A DNA stretch of 8,787 bases, taken from NCBI GenBank assembly GCA_028275205.1, contig JAPWVB010000049.1, positions 1 to 8,787 on the forward strand. The letters run 5' to 3'. Of the stretch, positions 5,954 to 8,787 are shown one piece after another; position 1 is the first letter of the stretch, and the number at the start of each line of letters is the position of its first letter. The stretch comes from Candidatus Acetothermia bacterium. Lineage in GTDB: Bacteria; Bipolaricaulota; Bipolaricaulia; RBG-16-55-9; DRXL01. The notes beneath the pieces were generated by a model. That model saw only the letters and a list, made by a program, of their open reading frames with translations, was not told where the DNA came from and did not search any database. The position numbers and the translations under genes were made by a program.

Positions 5954-7414
5954 CTAGGGCGCAATACGAACGTACGGGTTCCCCAGGGCGCTGGGGCGCA
6001 GCGGCGCGCCTTTGATCCATTTATCGAGAAGCGCGAGCATCTTCAAATCATCAATGCTGAGCCCTGGGGCCAGCTCCCTCCCCTTGATCCAAAAGTCTAG
6101 CGCTCTCAAGATTTCAAGATCGCCCAAGCGATTGTCCCCATCGGTGTCGAGCAGCTCTTCGATCGTTCTGCCCGACGGCGGCGGGGGTGGCACCTCCCCC
6201 TTGGGAACGGTGAAGCGCCACTGGAAGCGCCCTTCGGCCCCCTGGCGGTCGCGCGCCCGAATAGTGGCGCGCACCTCGCCGCTCAATTGCACACCGATCG
6301 CTTTTAAGTTCACCGTGAAAAGATGCTTTGTCTGATCCCACGATGCGCCAGGGCTCTGCCACCCAAACTGCAACGTCTGGGCTTCGTCTTGGAGGGTGAG
6401 CTGAATCGTCTCGGAGAGCACTTCGTTCTTGTCGTCGCTGATCGTGATCTGGATGAAGGGAGAGCGATCGCCCAAGGTCTCTTGGTCGCGCGGCTGCGGC
6501 CCGAAGAACTGCGGGGGCAGATTCTCAAGGCGAATGACTGTAAGCAGCCCATCTTTCGTGGGGAATGGCCCGCTGTTGTTGTTGTCTTCAGTGATAGTAT
6601 TGCTGAGCAGGCGCAACGGGCTCCCCTCCATCGTGGGAAGATCGCCGCGTAAGATCAGCCAAGCTAAGATAACGCCCTTCGCGCCCGCTTGCACAGCATC
6701 AACCCCGTCGCGCGCCGCGAGAGCGATCTCGTCGCCATCGGGGGTGATCGAGACTTCTTGCTGATCGGCGAAGAACGGGAAGTCCGCGCCCACGAATGTC
6801 GCGATGTCGCGGCGCTCCAGGCGCACCCGCGCGCGATAACTCCGCACCCCGCCCACCGTGCTCGTGAGAATCAAGGGCACACGCACGGTGTCGCCTACTA
6901 AGACCCCGTCCACGCCGACGACGAGCGTGGGGGCGCTCGGCGCCGCAGCGACGCTGAGCTGTCCGTTGGAGATAGCTACATTGAACGGAATGAGACGATC
7001 GTTGACGATCTCGCGGACGGCGAGCGTGACGGTGGTGCGGCCGCCAAACGTCCCGCGGAGCTTCACCTCGGCGAGCGTCGTCTGCTGCGCCCCTCTCGCG
7101 ATGACGTCGTTCTCGTCGCGCACCGAGATCTGAACGGTATTGCCATCAGGGGCGATCTCAAAGCTCGCAAAATCCCTCAATGGCTCCGGGAAGCGCACGT
7201 CCTCGATCTGCGCGATCTCCGGCGTGTCAACGCTGACGCTCAACGTATAGCGATTGAGCCCATCTGGCGCGGCATTGATCGTGATGGGCAGCCACACAGC
7301 TGCTCCCAGCGAGAGCTGCTCGCTTTTGATCGAGACCGTCTGGGCGTAACTCACTAAAGAGCTCAAGAGACTCACACTGATCAATACGCCAAGCACTGCG
7401 AAGACGCGACGCAT
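5954..7414 (-). CDS. Exported protein with two cohesin-like domains, Ig-like domain and C-terminal dockerin-like module
   Basis: 486 aa. Signal peptide 1-24 (MRRVFAVLG, cut after SYA). Two related beta-sandwich domains resemble cohesins (about 26-155 and 163-293): each opens with a strand ending in a V-x-[LV]-P motif, then G-[LV]-x-x-Y/SY, D-x-A, G-x-x-V/I and a closing G-x-L-x-V. An Ig-like domain follows (about 299-403), then a five-Pro linker (409-413) and a dockerin-like tail (421-473). The tail has one complete EF-hand calcium loop, D423-T-D-G-D-N-R-L-G-D-L-E434; its second half (452-473) repeats the helix (LDFWIKG / LDKWIKG) but lacks the loop Asp ladder. Cohesin-dockerin pairs join extracellular proteins in cellulosomes; having both in one chain without any glycoside hydrolase suggests surface scaffolding, which is inference. 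It has a full Shine-Dalgarno and its own promoter candidate. The ATG at 7414 is the only sensible start. Confidence 0.8.
   Translation of the reverse strand: MRRVFAVLGVLISVSLLSSLVSYAQTVSIKSEQLSLGAAVWLPITINAAPDGLNRYTLSVSVDTPEIAQIEDVRFPEPLRDFASFEIAPDGNTVQISVRDENDVIARGAQQTTLAEVKLRGTFGGRTTVTLAVREIVNDRLIPFNVAISNGQLSVAAAPSAPTLVVGVDGVLVGDTVRVPLILTSTVGGVRSYRARVRLERRDIATFVGADFPFFADQQEVSITPDGDEIALAARDGVDAVQAGAKGVILAWLILRGDLPTMEGSPLRLLSNTITEDNNNSGPFPTKDGLLTVIRLENLPPQFFGPQPRDQETLGDRSPFIQITISDDKNEVLSETIQLTLQDEAQTLQFGWQSPGASWDQTKHLFTVNLKAIGVQLSGEVRATIRARDRQGAEGRFQWRFTVPKGEVPPPPPSGRTIEELLDTDGDNRLGDLEILRALDFWIKGRELAPGLSIDDLKMLALLDKWIKGAPLRPSALGNPYVRIAP
5996..6154 (-). other. Dockerin-like duplicated module with one intact calcium loop
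   Basis: The two halves, GDLEILRALDFWIKGREL and DDLKMLALLDKWIKGAPL, align without gaps with 10 of 18 identities. Only the first is preceded by the DxDxDxRLxDxE loop. Classical dockerins carry a calcium loop in both halves. Confidence 0.65.
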
Positions 7415-7424
7415 ACGATCGCAA

Positions 7425-7434
7425 ACCTCCTTCT
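7425..7434 (-). promoter_or_regulatory. Shine-Dalgarno sequence of the cohesin-like gene
   Basis: The transcript reads AGAAGGAGGT, a near-perfect complement of the 16S rRNA 3' end, and the only full-length Shine-Dalgarno in the window. It ends 10 nt before the ATG at 7414, slightly longer than ideal spacing. This suggests strong translation of this gene. Confidence 0.75.
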
Positions 7435-7446
7435 GTGCGTTTTTTT

Positions 7447-7476
7447 ATCTTAGCTCTTTGTGCGGAAGGCTGTCAA
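7447..7476 (-). promoter_or_regulatory. Sigma-70-type promoter candidate for the cohesin-like gene
   Basis: A consensus -35 TTGACA (7471-7476) overlaps the stop codon of the upstream beta-repeat gene. After an 18-nt spacer comes TAAGAT (7447-7452), 4 of 6 matches to the -10 consensus including the key first, second and last bases. Initiation near 7440 would give a leader of about 26 nt containing the Shine-Dalgarno. This would let the downstream genes be transcribed independently. Confidence 0.5.
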
Positions 7477-8543
7477 ATTTTGATGCTGTAGCTCGCTTTG
7501 AGAGTCCCGCCTTGGAAGCCGTCCGCTCCGAAAGCCCCTTCAGCGCTGAACGTCCAGCGCCCCAGCGAGCGACTTACGCTCAGCGAGAAGTTATCAAGCC
7601 CGAAGGCGCTCATATCCAAGCTCGCGCTTACGCTGAATCCCAGAAGCTCTCCGCTTGCCGTAAGCGTAGCGAACTGGATGCCGTCGAGGCTGCCCATGAC
7701 CAAAGCATCGAGAGAAAGATCGCCGACAGATCCGTTGGCCATGAGCTGAAAATTACTGAGCTCTAGCCCAGAGAAGTCTACAGACGCTTGCACGAACAGC
7801 CCATCGAGCATGAGATCGAGCGAGATGCCTTCGCTGGTGATCCCCCGGCCCTCGACCGTCGCACTCAGCGAGAGCGACGCCAACCCGTCCCACAGAGCCA
7901 CAGCGAGATCGAGCGACTCCGACTCAAATCCCCTGGGCGTCAGCCGCGACGCCATAGTCAGCGTCCACGCTTCGCTCAGATAGCCCACAGCCGAGAGCGT
8001 CTGCTCCCTGAAGCCGTGAGCCGAAAAGCTCGTCGTCCCGGAGAGATCGCCCGACTCTTGGGAGAGCGAGAAATTCACAGCCCCGCTGGGCGCGGCGATA
8101 CCCTCCGGGGTGAGCTGCGCGCTCCCGCTGATATTGAGCGCGCTGGGGCCGAGCTTCACCGCCACTTTGCCATTTTTGAAGCCGCGACGGCTGAAACTCA
8201 GAGTGTTCTCGAACGAGATAAGCCCAGATAGCTCAGCCTTGAGCTGGGTCTCGGCGCTCTTGAGCCCCTCAAGGGAGAGCGTAGCGTTGGCGCTCGCTTG
8301 GATCTGCGAGATCTGATAGCTCAAACTGAGCTTAGCGCCCTCGAAGCTCTTTGGTGTGAGGGTGGCGCTCGCTCCGACCGTCCAGGGGGCGCGCTGCCAT
8401 TGCCAGCTGCCCTCAAAGCTGAGATCACCAAAGCCGCTCAGATCGAAGGGCAGCGCGCTCGTGAACGTGAGCGTCGTCTGAGCGAGAGAGAGAAAACTCA
8501 CTATGTCAACGAGCAAGACCGCGATGAGACACGCTCGGCGCAT
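7473..8543 (-). CDS. Exported beta-hairpin repeat protein of unknown family
   Basis: I do not recognise this 356-aa protein. A signal peptide (MRRACLIAVLLV, likely cut after SLA at residue 21) is followed by a repeat domain filling the whole mature chain. The unit is a Gly-[Phe/Leu/Ile] turn, often T/S-P-x-GF, then an alternating hydrophobic/polar strand of 7-10 residues, a short turn, and a second such strand. The marker hydrophobic residues fall at 38, 67, 94, 122, 149, 178, 206, 235, 262, 289, 316 and 343, twelve units of 27-29 residues. The mature chain begins with a lone second strand and ends with a lone first strand (KASYSIKI). It is rich in Ser, Leu, Gly and Ala, with no Cys after the signal. 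The pattern fits an outer-membrane barrel or another closed antiparallel sheet; the missing C-terminal Phe speaks against a standard porin. It starts 15 nt after the PKD gene stop; AGGG lies a few nt before the ATG. Confidence 0.8.
   Translation of the reverse strand: MRRACLIAVLLVDIVSFLSLAQTTLTFTSALPFDLSGFGDLSFEGSWQWQRAPWTVGASATLTPKSFEGAKLSLSYQISQIQASANATLSLEGLKSAETQLKAELSGLISFENTLSFSRRGFKNGKVAVKLGPSALNISGSAQLTPEGIAAPSGAVNFSLSQESGDLSGTTSFSAHGFREQTLSAVGYLSEAWTLTMASRLTPRGFESESLDLAVALWDGLASLSLSATVEGRGITSEGISLDLMLDGLFVQASVDFSGLELSNFQLMANGSVGDLSLDALVMGSLDGIQFATLTASGELLGFSVSASLDMSAFGLDNFSLSVSRSLGRWTFSAEGAFGADGFQGGTLKASYSIKI
7476..8447 (-). repeat. About twelve 81-87 bp units encoding beta-hairpin repeats
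   Basis: The repeat is visible in the protein rather than as identical DNA. The last four steps between marker residues are exactly 27 residues; earlier ones vary between 27 and 29. The pieces FSGLELSNFQL and MSAFGLDNFSL, two units apart, show the similarity best. Confidence 0.75.
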
Positions 8544-8551
8544 GACGCCCT

Positions 8552-8557
8552 ATTATA
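8552..8557 (-). promoter_or_regulatory. Isolated TATAAT ahead of the beta-repeat gene
   Basis: A perfect -10 hexamer lies 8 nt upstream of the ATG at 8543, so transcription from it would give an essentially leaderless message. No good -35 is found 16-18 nt upstream and the bases before it are not a proper extended -10, so this is weak. The gene may simply be read through from the PKD gene. Confidence 0.25.
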
Positions 8558-8558
8558 C

Positions 8559-8787
8559 TCACGGCGTCGTCACTTCGACGACCGTGATCGTTCGGGAGAG
8601 CGAGTTCTTCGCGCCGCGATCATCCGTAAGGGTGAGCTTCACCGTGAACGTGCCTGCGGTCTTATAAGTATGCGTGGTCGTCTTGCCCTCGCCGGTCTGG
8701 CCGTCGCCAAAGTCCCACTCATAGCGCACGATCTCGCCGTCGTCGGTCGAGCCGGAGGCGTCAAATTCCACGGGTTCGTTGACTTTC
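8559..8787 (-). CDS. C-terminal PKD domain of a larger exported protein (5' end outside window)
   Basis: The frame is open through the right edge; the GTG at 8771 is an internal Val (KVNEPVEFDASGS) and not a start. About 75 residues are visible and form one nearly complete PKD domain: EFDASGSTDDG, YEWDFGDG, THTYKTAG, VKLTLTDDRGA, ending in TVVEVTTP. PKD domains are Ig-like folds found in bacterial surface and secreted proteins, often as spacers or protein/carbohydrate-binding modules. The domain is close in style to the two PKD domains of the lipoprotein further down the same strand. The rest of the protein, and so its role, is not visible. Confidence 0.85.
   Translation of the reverse strand, partial: KVNEPVEFDASGSTDDGEIVRYEWDFGDGQTGEGKTTTHTYKTAGTFTVKLTLTDDRGAKNSLSRTITVVEVTTP

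Noticed and set aside
5672..6100. Plus-strand open frame of 142 codons spanning a gene boundary
   Set aside because: It is antisense to the lipoprotein start and the dockerin-like tail, both well supported. Its composition is rich in Arg and Pro, as expected for a shadow frame.
7788..8231. Plus-strand open frame of 147 codons
   Set aside because: It is opposite the beta-hairpin repeat gene. Its Arg/Glu-rich translation has no recognisable motif.
7476..8447. CRISPR-like or tandem DNA repeat array
   Set aside because: The periodicity is in the protein sequence only. DNA units differ in sequence and length and there is no conserved direct repeat with unique spacers.

Overview
The window is bacterial DNA of about 58% GC (my estimate). 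It holds seven protein genes, two of them cut by the window edges, and I see no RNA gene, CRISPR array or transposase. Bacterial signals are visible: a full Shine-Dalgarno sequence, a TTGACA/TAAGAT promoter candidate, a hairpin terminator, Sec signal peptides and a lipobox. The mix of PKD, FG-GAP, cohesin-like, dockerin-like and FlgD-like secreted proteins with a split transketolase resembles uncultured, often thermophilic, candidate-phylum bacteria with an outer membrane (Bipolaricaulota/OP1-type). That placement is a low-confidence guess from protein style, not from a marker gene.

Layout. At the left edge, on the plus strand, is the C-terminal part of a secreted protein with two cysteine-containing InlB-B-type repeats followed by a calcium-binding RTX nonapeptide array (2-1147). 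A strong hairpin terminator (1161-1216) separates it from a convergent minus-strand block filling the rest of the window. In transcription order (right to left) the block contains: the end of a PKD-domain protein (8559-8787); a signal-peptide protein built of about twelve 27-29-residue beta-hairpin repeats (7473-8543); a protein with two cohesin-like domains, an Ig-like domain and a C-terminal dockerin-like module (5954-7414); a lipoprotein with two PKD domains and a seven-blade FG-GAP propeller (4268-5899); a subtilisin-family protease with a propeptide and C-terminal beta-sandwich domains (2052-4226); and the N-terminal subunit of a split transketolase (1224-2042).

The minus-strand genes are spaced 9 to about 60 nt apart, so they are probably one operon or two overlapping transcription units. 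An internal promoter is visible ahead of the cohesin-like gene. Five of the six products are exported and made of adhesion or scaffold modules, which suggests a cell-surface assembly with its own maturation protease. The cytosolic transketolase subunit at the end is the odd member, and its C-terminal partner gene is not next to it.

The points most worth following are: the unrecognised beta-hairpin repeat protein, whose termini look able to close a 24-strand sheet; the near-palindromic interspersed repeat inserted in frame between the signal peptide and the propeptide of the protease; the exact 49-residue period of the FG-GAP propeller; the joint presence of cohesin-like and dockerin-like modules in one chain; and a hairpin that could mask the ribosome binding site of the lipoprotein gene.
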